64,000 nucleotides of DNA, from positions 1,984,001 to 2,048,000 of the forward strand of contig NZ_NESP01000001.1 in the NCBI RefSeq assembly GCF_003063475.1, given 5' to 3'. Under the pieces are notes generated by a model that searched no databases, had not been told where the DNA came from, and saw only the letters and a list, made by a program, of their open reading frames with translations. Positions 35,994-44,620 of the stretch are shown piece after piece (within the stretch, counting starts at the first letter, position 1; every line of letters begins with the position of its first letter). The stretch is from Limnohabitans curvus (lineage in GTDB: Bacteria; Pseudomonadota; Gammaproteobacteria; Burkholderiales; Burkholderiaceae_C). Position numbers and translations under genes: made by a program.

Positions 35994-36674
35994 TTAGAGC
36001 GGGTGCTCTGCGTCGGCGGCGCGTACGGCTCGGACGAATTCGTGAATCTTGGCCGCATCTTTGATGCCTTTGGCTGATTCGACGCCTGAGCTCACGTCCA
36101 CTGCCAATGAATGGCCGTGGTTACGCAACGCGCGAATGCCATCGGTCACGTTGGCAGCGTTGAGTCCACCAGACAAGACGAGGTGAGCGTTGACGTTTGG
36201 AGGAAGCTGTGACCAATTGAATGTTTTGCCGCCGCCGCCGTAACCGTCGACATGGGCGTCGAGCAGCACCGCTTGGGCGTCTGAGTAATCTTGTGCGTAT
36301 TTTAAGAGGTCGAAAGCTTCTTCGCCCGCAGGGGTTTCTAGCGGAATGCGGGCAGCCCGAATCCAGCGGCGGCCTAGGGTGCGGGCAATCTTGCGGCAGT
36401 GGTCGGGTGTTTCGTCGCCGTGGAACTGCAGCCACGCGCCTGGCACTTGCACACACGCGTGGGCAATGGCCTCGGAGGTTTCATTCACAAACAGCAGCAC
36501 GGGCGTGACGAAGGCGGGCAGGCGCAAGGCCAGCTCGGCGGCACGCTCCACCGTCACAGCGCGGGGGCTGGGGGCGTACATGACAAAGCCAATGGCGTCT
36601 ACGCCTGCGGCCACGGCGTCGTCGACGTCTTGCTCACGGGTGAGTCCACAAATTTTGATACGCGTGCGGTTCAT
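35994..36674 (-). CDS. trpF: Phosphoribosylanthranilate isomerase
   Basis: 226 residues. N-terminal KICGLTREQDVDDA carries the catalytic Cys, LQFHGDETPDHC is the FHGDE block, and LSGGLNAANV with DVSSGVESAKGIKD hold the phosphate-binding loops. Third step of tryptophan synthesis. The ATG overlaps the truA stop by four bases (ATGA). Confidence 0.96.
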   Translation of the reverse strand: MNRTRIKICGLTREQDVDDAVAAGVDAIGFVMYAPSPRAVTVERAAELALRLPAFVTPVLLFVNETSEAIAHACVQVPGAWLQFHGDETPDHCRKIARTLGRRWIRAARIPLETPAGEEAFDLLKYAQDYSDAQAVLLDAHVDGYGGGGKTFNWSQLPPNVNAHLVLSGGLNAANVTDGIRALRNHGHSLAVDVSSGVESAKGIKDAAKIHEFVRAVRAADAEHPL

Positions 36675-37468
36675 GGCAACCCATCATACGCAGGGGTACG
36701 GTCAGGCAAATCCCACTGCGCGTCGTAGCGGGGGCCCAAGAAATACAAGCCATCGGGGCTGAAGGTGGGGGCGGCGGCATCGCGGTCGCGGGCGGCCAGC
36801 ACGTCGGCCATCCACTCGGGTGGTTTGTCGCCTGTGCCAATCTTCACAAAGCAGCCCATGAGGTTGCGAATCATGTGGTGCAAAAACGCGCTGGCTTCAA
36901 ACTCAAAGCGCCACACGGCTGAGCCGGGCTGGGTGCTTTTGCGGGTGATGTCGATGCGCGTCATGGTTTTGACGGGTGTGAGGGCTTGGCAGCTGGAGGC
37001 GCGAAACGAGGTGAAGTCGTGTTCGCCCATCAGGTACTGCGCGGCTTTTTGCATGGCTTCAAGCTCGAGCGGGCGGTACACCCAGCCTACACGTCCCACT
37101 TCGACGCTGGGGCGCACGGCTGATTCGAGCACCACATAGGCATATCGGCGCGCAATGGCGCTGCCACGGCAGTGAAATTCACGCGGCATTTCGCGTGCCC
37201 ATTGCACCGCAATGTCGAGCGGCAAATAGCGGTTGGTGCCGCGCACCCACGAGTAGGGCGTGCGGTCAAGCTCGGTGTCAAAGTGAATCACTTGCATGAG
37301 GCCATGCACACCGGCATCGGTGCGGCCTGCACACAAGGTAGAGACGGGAGTTTGGGTGAACTTGGACAAGGCTTTTTCAAGCTTGTCCTGCACTGTTTTG
37401 CCAGAGAGTTGGCTCTGCCAGCCTTCGTAGGCTTGGCCGTTGTAGCTCAAGCCCATGGCGATGCGCAT
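36671..37468 (-). CDS. truA: tRNA pseudouridine synthase A
   Basis: 265 residues. Active-site Asp in TLCAGRTDAGVHGL near residue 52, plus GTNRYLPLDIAVQWAREM and FLHHMIRNLMGCFVKIG. Makes pseudouridine at positions 38-40 of the tRNA anticodon arm. Sits five bases after fimV, as in related genomes. Confidence 0.96.
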   Translation of the reverse strand: MRIAMGLSYNGQAYEGWQSQLSGKTVQDKLEKALSKFTQTPVSTLCAGRTDAGVHGLMQVIHFDTELDRTPYSWVRGTNRYLPLDIAVQWAREMPREFHCRGSAIARRYAYVVLESAVRPSVEVGRVGWVYRPLELEAMQKAAQYLMGEHDFTSFRASSCQALTPVKTMTRIDITRKSTQPGSAVWRFEFEASAFLHHMIRNLMGCFVKIGTGDKPPEWMADVLAARDRDAAAPTFSPDGLYFLGPRYDAQWDLPDRTPAYDGLP

Positions 37469-37473
37469 GCGGC

Positions 37474-39078
37474 TTAGCCTCGTTCAGCCAGCCACTGGAG
37501 GGCTTTTTCTTTGTCAGCACCAGAGGCTTCTATCGCCACCTCTTCCATCAAGGCACGGCTGGTGTGCAGTTGGCCCAGGTTCCACAGCTCGTCAGCCAAG
37601 TCGATGCGCACTTGGTAGGGGCTGGGATAACCGGCATCGTCGAGGTCCAAAGAAATGTTGGGCATTTCCATGGTGGGGCGTGCGGGTTGCTCGGCGCTGT
37701 AAGTGCGTTCTTCTTCGTGCGCATGGTCGTGTGGGTGTTCATGCGCATCGTGCATGTGCGTGGCGACTTCGTGGATGTAGCCACGTTCAACAGGGTTTTG
37801 GCCGTCAAACTCAGGCAAGTCCAGATTGAACTTCACGTTCAGTGGTGGCAAGCCTTGAATGTCGTCGTCGCTTTTGTTCAAAGCACGACGGCGCCACAAA
37901 CCGACCAACACCAAAATGGCAATCAGGCTGCCAGCACCCACGGGGGTGAGGCTGTGTTCGCGCAGTTCGTTCAGCCATTCGCCATTGGCTGAGGCTGCAC
38001 TGGCAGGCACTTCCACGGGCAATGCGCCGCCTGCAGAGGCTGCTTCAGACGCAGGGCTCGTTGCATTGGTCACGGTGGCTGCTGCAATCTTGCCGAGTTC
38101 GGCAATGTTGCGGCTCAACTCGGCAGCGCGGGTGGCCACGTCTTGGGCTTCGCGTTGCTGGGCAATGCTGTCGGCAGCAGCGTCTTTGCTGCCGGGTTTG
38201 GCCAAGGTCAACTTGTCTTGGTTGGTCTTGGCATTTTTGTTTTGTACCTGAGCTTCAAGCTTGCCTGCGGTATCGCGGGCCGCCTTGGGCACGGTGCCGC
38301 CGGGGGCGCGTGCGGCCAACTCGGCGCGGTAGGCTTCAAAGTCTTTGGTCTGAATTTGGATAGCTTTGCGCGCTTCTTCGCGCGACACAGCTTTGGCTTC
38401 TTGCTCCGTGGGCAAGGTCAGCAAAGCGCCTTCCTTCATGCGGTTGACGTTGGACTCGACAAACGCATCGGGGTTGCTGCGCAACAAGGCCAGCAACATT
38501 TGTTCTAAAGACACGCCTTCTGGCGTTTTGCCTGCGGTCAGCTCGCTGGCGGTGTCGCCGCGTTTGACGGTGATAGGTTGTGCGGTTTTGCCCGCAGCGG
38601 CACCAGCCGAAACGGGTAAGGCCGCGATGGGTTTTGCGTTTGACTTGCCATCATCCAACGACAAGCTGATGTCGCGCAGCAGGCGACCTGTCGCCCATCG
38701 CAAATCAATCAACACATCGAGTGAATTGTTATGAATGGCTTGCTTGCTGCTCACCTTCAGATAGAGTTTTCCGTTGTCGCGACGCAACAGTTGTACTTGA
38801 ATCTCAAGTGGCACGCCGTTGCTGACGGGCAGCTCCATCTTGGCCGCTTTGTAAATTTCTTGGCTGGCGATCCCCGCTTGCAACTCGGTTTGTTCAACAG
38901 CAGTGATGTCGCTGATGTCGATCTCTGCGCGCAGAGCCTCGCCCTGCTTGCTTTGTACGACAGGGCGGCTCAAGGTGAGTGCCTGCGCACTGCCGAAAAC
39001 CGACAGTGACAGGGCTGCCCACAGCGCTGAACGCTGGAACAAATTGGAAGCAGTGCGGGGGGCTTTTTTCATAGCCAA
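37474..39078 (-). CDS. fimV: FimV/HubP-family polar or motility protein, short form
   Basis: 534 residues; many FimV proteins exceed 800. Signal peptide residues about 1-33 (LSVFGSAQALTLSRP), N-terminal FimV domain (EALRAEIDISDI, SNGVPLEIQVQLLRRDNGKL), a LysM-like section (ITVKRGDTASELTAGKTPEG), a coiled-coil-prone Ala/Lys stretch, one membrane segment near residue 390 (GSLIAILVLVGLWRRR), then a cytoplasmic His-rich segment (HMHDAHEHPHDHAHEEE) and the FimV C-terminal helix bundle (RIDLADELWNLGQLHTSRAL). Such proteins organise the pole, pili or chemoreceptors. The His cluster is unusual. Confidence 0.85.
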   Translation of the reverse strand: MAMKKAPRTASNLFQRSALWAALSLSVFGSAQALTLSRPVVQSKQGEALRAEIDISDITAVEQTELQAGIASQEIYKAAKMELPVSNGVPLEIQVQLLRRDNGKLYLKVSSKQAIHNNSLDVLIDLRWATGRLLRDISLSLDDGKSNAKPIAALPVSAGAAAGKTAQPITVKRGDTASELTAGKTPEGVSLEQMLLALLRSNPDAFVESNVNRMKEGALLTLPTEQEAKAVSREEARKAIQIQTKDFEAYRAELAARAPGGTVPKAARDTAGKLEAQVQNKNAKTNQDKLTLAKPGSKDAAADSIAQQREAQDVATRAAELSRNIAELGKIAAATVTNATSPASEAASAGGALPVEVPASAASANGEWLNELREHSLTPVGAGSLIAILVLVGLWRRRALNKSDDDIQGLPPLNVKFNLDLPEFDGQNPVERGYIHEVATHMHDAHEHPHDHAHEEERTYSAEQPARPTMEMPNISLDLDDAGYPSPYQVRIDLADELWNLGQLHTSRALMEEVAIEASGADKEKALQWLAERG

Positions 39079-39093
39079 AGATATTACTTTGTT

Positions 39094-40224
39094 TTACGCC
39101 TCGAGCAGGATGCGCAACATGCGGCGCAATGGCTCGGCAGCGCCCCACAAAAGCTGATCACCCACGGTGAACGCGCCCAAGTAGTCGTTGCCCATCGCCA
39201 TTTTGTGCAAACGGCCCACGGGAACTGTCAAAGTGCCGGTTACGGCAGCGGGTGTCAGGTCGCGTTCGCTGATTTCGCGCACGTTGGGCACCACTTTGAC
39301 CCAATCGTTCGCGCTGGCCAAGATGCTTTCGATCTCGTCCATGGGCACGTCTTTTTTCAGCTTGATGGTCAAGCCTTGTGAGTGGCAGCGCATGGCACCA
39401 ATGCGCACGCACAAACCGTCGATGGGGATCGAGCCTGCTGTACGGAATGCTGGGTTGCCCAAGATCTTGTTGCACTCGGCGCCGCCTTTCCACTCTTCCT
39501 TGCTTTGGCCGTTTTCGACAGGTACGTCAATCCAAGGGATCAAGCTGCCAGCCAAGGCGGTGTTGCGGAAGTTTTTGGTGGGGAACTCAGCGCTGCGCAT
39601 GGTGGCCGACACTTTGCGGTCGATGTCCAAGATGGCAGAAGAGGGGTTGGCCAAGTCGTCTTTGACGGCGTCGTGCAAAGCGCCCATTTGGCTCAGCAGC
39701 TCGCGCATGTTTTGTGCGCCCGCGCCCGAAGCAGCCTGGTAAGTCATGGCGCTGACCCACTCGACCATGTTGTGTTGGAACAAGCCGCCCAAGCCCATGA
39801 GCATCAAGCTCACGGTGCAGTTGCCGCCGATCCAGTTTTTGCCGCCTTTGCCCAAGGCCGCGTCAATCACGTTGCGGTTGACTGGGTCGAGCACGATGAT
39901 GGCGTCGTCGGCCATGCGCAAGCTAGAGGCTGCGTCAATCCAGTGGCCGTTCCAGCCCGCAGCGCGCAACTTGGGGTACACCTCTTTGGTGTAGTCGCCG
40001 CCTTGGCAGGTGATGATGATCTCGCAGCGCTTCAGCGCGTCGATGTTGTTGGCGTCTTGGAGCGTGGTTTCGTTTTTGGCTTGCGCGGGGGCTTTGCCAC
40101 CTGCGTTCGACGTGGAGAAGAACACGGGTTCGATCAGATCGAAATCTTTTTCTTGAACCATGCGGTCGATCAGCACCGAGCCGACCATGCCACGCCAACC
40201 GACTAAACCTACTAACTTGCTCAT
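39094..40224 (-). CDS. asd: Aspartate-semialdehyde dehydrogenase
   Basis: 376 residues; begins [19 protein letters not shown] with the cofactor loop GWRGMVGS. Catalytic Cys is in [17 protein letters not shown] near 135, the His in the later [16 protein letters not shown]. Makes aspartate semialdehyde, the branch point to lysine, threonine, methionine and isoleucine. Its 5' region (40225-40440) carries a short ORF rich in Ile/Thr/Lys and terminator-like hairpins, suggesting attenuation control. Lies in the leuB-asd-fimV-truA block common in this group. Confidence 0.97.
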   Translation of the reverse strand: MSKLVGLVGWRGMVGSVLIDRMVQEKDFDLIEPVFFSTSNAGGKAPAQAKNETTLQDANNIDALKRCEIIITCQGGDYTKEVYPKLRAAGWNGHWIDAASSLRMADDAIIVLDPVNRNVIDAALGKGGKNWIGGNCTVSLMLMGLGGLFQHNMVEWVSAMTYQAASGAGAQNMRELLSQMGALHDAVKDDLANPSSAILDIDRKVSATMRSAEFPTKNFRNTALAGSLIPWIDVPVENGQSKEEWKGGAECNKILGNPAFRTAGSIPIDGLCVRIGAMRCHSQGLTIKLKKDVPMDEIESILASANDWVKVVPNVREISERDLTPAAVTGTLTVPVGRLHKMAMGNDYLGAFTVGDQLLWGAAEPLRRMLRILLEA

Positions 40225-40245
40225 TTTTCAACGCCTTTTCAAATG

Positions 40246-40311
40246 TAGAAAACAGTGCCAGACCTGGCTGTTTGCCCGGCTCGTCTGGCCGGGGGGCGCA
40301 CGACGAACCGG
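40246..40311 (-). promoter_or_regulatory. Attenuator-like hairpin set upstream of asd
   Basis: On the minus strand, after the leader ORF stop: stem CCGGTTCGTC/GACGAGCCGG (40311-40302 with 40285-40276; 10 bp with one G-U), then a terminator-like stem AACAGCCA...TGGC(AC)TGTT followed by TTTTC (40272-40247). GCCAGAC (40289-40283) is exactly complementary to GTCTGGC (40263-40257), linking arm regions of the two hairpins in a competing 7-bp pair. This is the layout of a peptide-coupled attenuator. Seen by eye only; folding energies not computed. Confidence 0.6.
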
Positions 40312-40317
40312 AGCTGA

Positions 40318-40419
40318 TTAGCCCTTAATGGTCGTGGTTTTGATGGTGATTGCACGCGCGCGCGCCGCCACCAGTGCGGGGGTAGCGAAGTTCAGAGAGA
40401 ACGAGCGGGCGTGAAACAT
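40318..40419 (-). CDS. Putative leader peptide of asd (Ile/Thr/Lys-rich)
   Basis: A 33-codon ORF beginning MFHARSFSLNF and ending AITIKTTTIKG, then TAA. Seven of the last eleven residues are Ile or Thr and two are Lys, all products of the pathway that asd feeds. It is directly followed by the attenuator-like hairpins. A -10-like TACAAT (40432-40427) lies only seven bases before the ATG and no Shine-Dalgarno is present, so the mRNA may be leaderless, starting at or near the ATG. Homologues were not searched. Not long enough to be picked up by usual gene finders. Confidence 0.6.
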   Translation of the reverse strand: MFHARSFSLNFATPALVAARARAITIKTTTIKG

Positions 40420-40426
40420 AGGGGCG

Positions 40427-40432
40427 ATTGTA
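40427..40432 (-). promoter_or_regulatory. -10 element for the asd leader transcript
   Basis: TACAAT, on the minus strand, ends seven bases upstream of the leader ATG. No good -35 is found at 16-18 bases; the antitoxin promoter lies divergently about 60 bases away. Confidence 0.4.
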
Positions 40433-40472
40433 TCGGATGGGGGCTTGGGGCTAGCTGACACGTACTCTTTGA

Positions 40473-40506
40473 TTGACTTGCATCGCAAAAGCGATACACT
40501 TTTCGC
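40473..40506 (+). promoter_or_regulatory. Promoter and inverted-repeat operator of the toxin-antitoxin pair
   Basis: TTGACT (40473-40478), 16 bases, TACACT (40495-40500), a good sigma-70 promoter. The inverted pair CGCAAAAG/CTTTTCGC (40484-40506) overlaps the -10, as expected for autorepression by the antitoxin. The ATG begins seven bases after the -10 with no ribosome site, so the transcript may be leaderless. Confidence 0.6.
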
Positions 40507-40788
40507 ATGAAATCAGCCACCCTTCCTTCCATTCGCGTTGAGCCCGAGTTTCGTACGGCGGTGGAGTCGCTTTTGCATGAAGGCGAAAGTCTGTCGCAGT
40601 TCGTGGAAAACGCGGTGCGCGACACGTTGATGCAGCGGCAGCATCAGTCAGAGTTTTTGGCGCGTGGTATTCAATCTTTAGAGACGGCACGCCAAAGCAA
40701 CGACTATGTCGAAGCCGATGACATGCTCGCGCAGTTGCGTGACCAATTGGCCAAAGCGCGTTCGCAAGTTCATTCACGCCGTGCATGA
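40507..40788 (+). CDS. Ribbon-helix-helix antitoxin
   Basis: 93 residues. The N-terminal segment SIRVEPEFRTAVESLLHEGE, then SLSQFVENAVRDTLMQRQ is a ribbon-helix-helix DNA-binding unit; the C-terminal half is a helix (EADDMLAQLRDQLAKARSQ) that likely wraps the toxin. The toxin ATG overlaps its stop by four bases (ATGA), typical of such pairs. It would repress its own promoter at 40473-40506 and neutralise the RelE/ParE-like partner. Confidence 0.82.
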   Translation: MKSATLPSIRVEPEFRTAVESLLHEGESLSQFVENAVRDTLMQRQHQSEFLARGIQSLETARQSNDYVEADDMLAQLRDQLAKARSQVHSRRA

Positions 40789-41105
40789 CGTTTAAAGTTC
40801 GACTGACGCGCGAAGCTGAAGCCGATTTGCTTCGGCTTTTTGATTTCTTGCTTCAACGCGAACTGGCTCGCGAAGGTGGCGGTGATTTGACTTTGGCTGA
40901 CAAGGCGATCACAGCCATTCAAAGTGGGTTTGCCACTTTAAAAACATCGCCTTTCACTTGTCGTAAAGCAGAGCAGAGCCCGTTCTTGCGCGAGTTGATC
41001 ATTCCGTTTGGGGCTACCGGCTATGTGGCCTTGTTTGAAATATCAGACAGCCAAACGGTGGTGATTGCGGCTGTTCGGCATCAGCGCGAGAGCGATTACC
41101 ACTGA
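40785..41105 (+). CDS. RelE/ParE-superfamily toxin
   Basis: 106 residues. The ParE-like pattern is visible: VRLTREAEADLLRLFDFLLQ, a mid region (AITAIQSGFATLKTSPFTCR), and the end YVALFEISDSQTVVIAAVRH with RHQRESDY. ParE-type members poison gyrase, RelE-type members cut mRNA; this protein's end (AVRHQRE) is closer to ParE, but I cannot decide. Translationally coupled to the antitoxin and followed by a strong terminator. Inserted in the otherwise conserved leuB-asd neighbourhood. Confidence 0.82.
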   Translation: MTFKVRLTREAEADLLRLFDFLLQRELAREGGGDLTLADKAITAIQSGFATLKTSPFTCRKAEQSPFLRELIIPFGATGYVALFEISDSQTVVIAAVRHQRESDYH

Positions 41106-41112
41106 GCCAATA

Positions 41113-41141
41113 AAAAAACGCGCCTTCAAGGCGCGTTTTTC
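41113..41141. terminator. Bidirectional terminator between toxin and leuB
   Basis: AAAAACGCGCC-TTCAA-GGCGCGTTTTT: a perfect GC-rich stem with A-run and T-run on each side, serving both the toxin-antitoxin pair and leuB, which converge here. Confidence 0.9.
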
Positions 41142-41162
41142 ATGGGCGAGGCATGAGGTGAA

Positions 41163-42248
41163 TTAACGCAAAGCCTTCACCACCGCATCACCCATTTGCG
41201 AAGTGCCCACTTTGGTGGTGCCTTCGCTGTAAATGTCGGGGGTCCGCAGGCCTTGGGCCAACACCGCTTTCACGGCGGTCTCGATGCGGTCAGCAGCTGC
41301 CGCTTGGTTCAAGCTGAAGCGCAACATCATGGCGGCGCTGAGGATGGTGGCCAAGGGGTTGGCCACGCCTTTGCCAGCGATGTCGGGGGCACTGCCGTGG
41401 CTGGGTTCGTACAAACCTTGGTTCTTTGAGTTCAAAGAAGCAGAAGGCAGCATGCCAATTGAGCCAGTCAGCATGGATGCTTCGTCGCTCAAGATATCGC
41501 CAAACATGTTGCCAGTCACCACCACGTCAAAGCGCTTGGGCTCTTTGACCAGTTGCATGGCGGCGTTGTCCACGTACATGTGATCCAGCGCAATGTCTGG
41601 GTACTCTTTGCCCACTTCGCTCACCACGTCTTTCCAGAATTGGAAGGTTTCCAGCACGTTGGCTTTGTCCACGCTGGTCACGCGGCCTTCTTTGCCTGCG
41701 GCTTTGCGCTTGCGGGCGGCTTGGAAAGCCACGTGGGCAATGCGTTCGATCTCGGGCTTGCTGTAGCGCATGGTGTCAAACGCTTCTTCCGCACCTGGGA
41801 AGTGACCGTCCGTGGCCACGCGGCGACCGCGGGGTTGGCCAAAGTAAATGTCGCCCGTCAGTTCGCGGATGATCAAAATGTCCAAGCCAGAAATCAGCTC
41901 AGGCTTCAAGCTCGATGCGCCCACCAATTGCTCGTAGCAAATGGCAGGGCGGAAGTTGGCGAACAGACCCATGTTTTTGCGCAGACCCAAAATGGCTTGC
42001 TCGGGGCGCAGAGGGCGGTCGAGGGTGTCGTATTTCCAATCGCCCACCGCGCCGAACAGCACCGCGTCAGAGGCCATGGCCAGCTTCAAAGTGGATTCAG
42101 GCAAGGGGTGGCCATGCGCGTCAAACGCGGCGCCACCGACCAAGGCGGTTTCCATCTCGAACTTCAAGTCCAAGACATTCAAAACTCTGACGGCTTCTGC
42201 GACGATTTCGGTACCGATGCCATCACCGGGGAGGATTGCGATTTTCAT
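41163..42248 (-). CDS. leuB: 3-isopropylmalate dehydrogenase
   Basis: 361 residues. [16 protein letters not shown] at the N terminus, substrate loop [14 protein letters not shown] near 145, and [16 protein letters not shown] [15 protein letters not shown] near 195, then [13 protein letters not shown] with the metal-binding Asp and [14 protein letters not shown]. Oxidatively decarboxylates 3-isopropylmalate in leucine synthesis. Third gene of leuC-leuD-leuB. Confidence 0.97.
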   Translation of the reverse strand: MKIAILPGDGIGTEIVAEAVRVLNVLDLKFEMETALVGGAAFDAHGHPLPESTLKLAMASDAVLFGAVGDWKYDTLDRPLRPEQAILGLRKNMGLFANFRPAICYEQLVGASSLKPELISGLDILIIRELTGDIYFGQPRGRRVATDGHFPGAEEAFDTMRYSKPEIERIAHVAFQAARKRKAAGKEGRVTSVDKANVLETFQFWKDVVSEVGKEYPDIALDHMYVDNAAMQLVKEPKRFDVVVTGNMFGDILSDEASMLTGSIGMLPSASLNSKNQGLYEPSHGSAPDIAGKGVANPLATILSAAMMLRFSLNQAAAADRIETAVKAVLAQGLRTPDIYSEGTTKVGTSQMGDAVVKALR

Positions 42249-42269
42249 GTGTTCTTCTTCTCTGTGGAT

Positions 42270-42914
42270 TTACATCGTGTGAGCCAACCAAGGCTTGGTG
42301 GCCAAGCGTTCGGCTTCAAAGGCTTTGATCTTGTCGGACTGGCGCAGGGTCAGGCCAATGTCGTCAAAGCCGTTGAGCAAGCAGTATTTGCGGAAGGCTT
42401 GCACGTCAAACGGAATGGTCTCGCCTTGGGGGCGCACGATGACTTGGTTTTCAAGGTCAATCGTTAACTCATAGCCTGGGAAGGCATGCACTTCGTTGAA
42501 CAACAGGTCAATCGCAGCTTCGGGCAACACAATGGGCAGCAAGCCGTTTTTGAAACAGTTGTTGAAGAAGATGTCGGCAAAGCTAGGCGCGATGACTGCG
42601 CGGAAGCCGTATTGGTCAATCGCCCAAGGTGCGTGTTCGCGTGACGAGCCGCAGCCAAAGTTCTTGCGGGCCAAGAGTACAGATGCGCCTTTGTAGCGGG
42701 GCTGGTTCAGCACGAAGTCGGGGTTAGGTTTGCGGCTGGCGGGGTCTTGGCCGGGCTCGCCGTGGTCCAAATAGCGCCATTCGTCAAACAAGTTGGGGCC
42801 AAAGCCCGTCTTGCGGATGGACTTCAAAAACTGCTTGGGGATGATGGCGTCGGTGTCGACGTTCTCGCGGTCCATGGGGGCCACGATGCCTTTGTGTAAG
42901 GTGAATTTCTGCAT
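42270..42914 (-). CDS. leuD: 3-isopropylmalate dehydratase small subunit
   Basis: 214 residues. Family blocks: [12 protein letters not shown] near 19-30 and [19 protein letters not shown] near 80-98. With LeuC it isomerises 2- to 3-isopropylmalate. Its ATG overlaps by one base the stop of a tiny entericidin-like gene, so both are read from the leu transcript. Confidence 0.97.
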   Translation of the reverse strand: MQKFTLHKGIVAPMDRENVDTDAIIPKQFLKSIRKTGFGPNLFDEWRYLDHGEPGQDPASRKPNPDFVLNQPRYKGASVLLARKNFGCGSSREHAPWAIDQYGFRAVIAPSFADIFFNNCFKNGLLPIVLPEAAIDLLFNEVHAFPGYELTIDLENQVIVRPQGETIPFDVQAFRKYCLLNGFDDIGLTLRQSDKIKAFEAERLATKPWLAHTM

Positions 42915-43048
42915 TATTTTTTCTTCGCTGCGTCTTCAATGGCCGTACCGGCCTTTTGCACATCTTGGCCAATGCCGCGCATGGTGTTGCAAGCGCTGAG
43001 GCCCACCACGGCCACGAGGGCTAATGCGATCAACAGAAGTTTGTTCAT
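42914..43048 (-). CDS. Entericidin-like small lipoprotein
   Basis: 44 residues: a lipoprotein signal [20 protein letters not shown] with lipobox LSAC (Cys at 20), followed by [14 protein letters not shown] and a Lys tail. This is the pattern of entericidin A/B (EcnA/B) peptides: small envelope lipoproteins with C-terminal amphipathic helix, linked in enterobacteria to an antidote/toxin pair and stationary-phase lysis. Here there is one gene, not two, placed between leuC and leuD. The stop overlaps the leuD start by one base (TAATG). GGAG lies upstream of the ATG. Confidence 0.85.
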   Translation of the reverse strand: MNKLLLIALALVAVVGLSACNTMRGIGQDVQKAGTAIEDAAKKK

Positions 43049-43063
43049 AGCGATGCTCCTGAG

Positions 43064-44485
43064 TTACGCGAACTTGCGCACGTCCACAAAGTGGCCGTGA
43101 ATGGCGGCAGCGGCTGCCATAGCGGGGCTGACCAAATGGGTGCGGCCCCCGTTGCCTTGACGGCCTTCGAAGTTGCGGTTGCTGGTCGACGCACAGCGTT
43201 CGCCGGGCTCTAAGCGGTCGGCGTTCATGGCCAAACACATGGAGCAACCGGGCTCGCGCCACTCAAAGCCAGCGGCTTTGAAAATCTCGTGCAGACCTTC
43301 GGCTTCGGCTTGTGCTTTGACCAAGCCAGAGCCGGGAACCACCAAAGCGAGCTTGATGTTCTTGGCCACTTTTTGACCGAGCTTTTTCACCACCGCGGCG
43401 GCTTCGCGCATGTCTTCAATGCGGCTGTTGGTGCAAGAGCCAATGAACACTTTGTCCACAAACAAATCGTTCAGCGCTTTGCCTGGCTGCAGGTCCATGT
43501 ACGTCAACGCACGTTCAATCGCACCGCGCTTGTTGGCGTCTTTTTCTTTGTCGGGGTCAGGCACGATGCCGTTGATGTCCAGCACCATTTCGGGCGACGT
43601 GCCCCAAGTGACTTGCGGCAAGATGTCTTCGGCCTTGAGCTCGACCACGGCGTCAAACTTAGCGTCAGGGTCAGAGTGCAAGGTTTTCCAATACGCCACG
43701 GCTTGGTCCCATTCCACGCCCGTGGGGGACAAAGGACGGCCTTTGACGTACTCGATGGTTTTGTCGTCCACCGCCACCAAGCCCGCGCGCGCACCGCCTT
43801 CGATGGCCATGTTGCACACCGTCATGCGGCCTTCCATGCTGAGTGAGCGAATGGCAGAGCCCGAAAACTCAATGGTGTAGCCCGTGCCGCCGGCGGTGCC
43901 GATTTTGCCGATGATGGCCAGCACCACGTCTTTGCCGGTCACGCCTTTGGCCAGCGTGCCTTCGACTTTGATGAGCATGTTCTTGGCTTTTTTGGCCAAC
44001 AAGGTTTGCGTGGCCATGACGTGCTCGACCTCAGAGGTGCCGATGCCGTGGGCCAACGCCGCAAACGCGCCATGGGTGGAGGTGTGGCTGTCGCCGCACA
44101 CCACGGTCATACCGGGCAGGGTGGCGCCGTTTTCAGGGCCAATCACATGGATGATGCCTTGACGCTTGGACATGAACGGGAAGAACGCGGCAGAGCCGAA
44201 CTCGGCCATGTTGCTGTCCAGCGTGGTGATTTGTTCTTTGCTGATGGGGTCGGTGATGCCGTCGTAGCCCAGTTCCCAGCCGGTGGTGGGCGTGTTGTGG
44301 TCGGCAGTGGCCACGATCGAGCTGACGCGCCAGACCTTGCGGCCCGCTTGGCGAATGCCCTCAAACGCTTGTGGGCTGGTGACTTCGTGCACCAAATGGC
44401 GGTCGATGTAGAGGATGGACGTGCCATCTTCTTCGGTGTGGACGACGTGCTCGTCCCAAATCTTGTCGTAAAGGGTGCGTCCCAT
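43064..44485 (-). CDS. leuC: 3-isopropylmalate dehydratase large subunit
   Basis: 473 residues. The three iron-sulfur Cys ligands appear in [14 protein letters not shown] near 347 and [11 protein letters not shown] near 410, plus [19 protein letters not shown] [16 protein letters not shown] near 130. Aconitase-superfamily 4Fe-4S enzyme of leucine synthesis. First gene of the leu cluster in this window; upstream is a divergent porin. Confidence 0.97.
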   Translation of the reverse strand: MGRTLYDKIWDEHVVHTEEDGTSILYIDRHLVHEVTSPQAFEGIRQAGRKVWRVSSIVATADHNTPTTGWELGYDGITDPISKEQITTLDSNMAEFGSAAFFPFMSKRQGIIHVIGPENGATLPGMTVVCGDSHTSTHGAFAALAHGIGTSEVEHVMATQTLLAKKAKNMLIKVEGTLAKGVTGKDVVLAIIGKIGTAGGTGYTIEFSGSAIRSLSMEGRMTVCNMAIEGGARAGLVAVDDKTIEYVKGRPLSPTGVEWDQAVAYWKTLHSDPDAKFDAVVELKAEDILPQVTWGTSPEMVLDINGIVPDPDKEKDANKRGAIERALTYMDLQPGKALNDLFVDKVFIGSCTNSRIEDMREAAAVVKKLGQKVAKNIKLALVVPGSGLVKAQAEAEGLHEIFKAAGFEWREPGCSMCLAMNADRLEPGERCASTSNRNFEGRQGNGGRTHLVSPAMAAAAAIHGHFVDVRKFA

Positions 44486-44620
44486 GAGTCTTCCTTAAAT
44501 GGAGCCTGCGATTTTATGCGGGCGCGCGGGTGCTGATTCATGGAAATGAAATAAAGCCTTCCTACAATGAGCCGTCGGCGACATTGGTTGATGTTTGCTC
44601 GCTTTACTTTTCCGTCTTTC

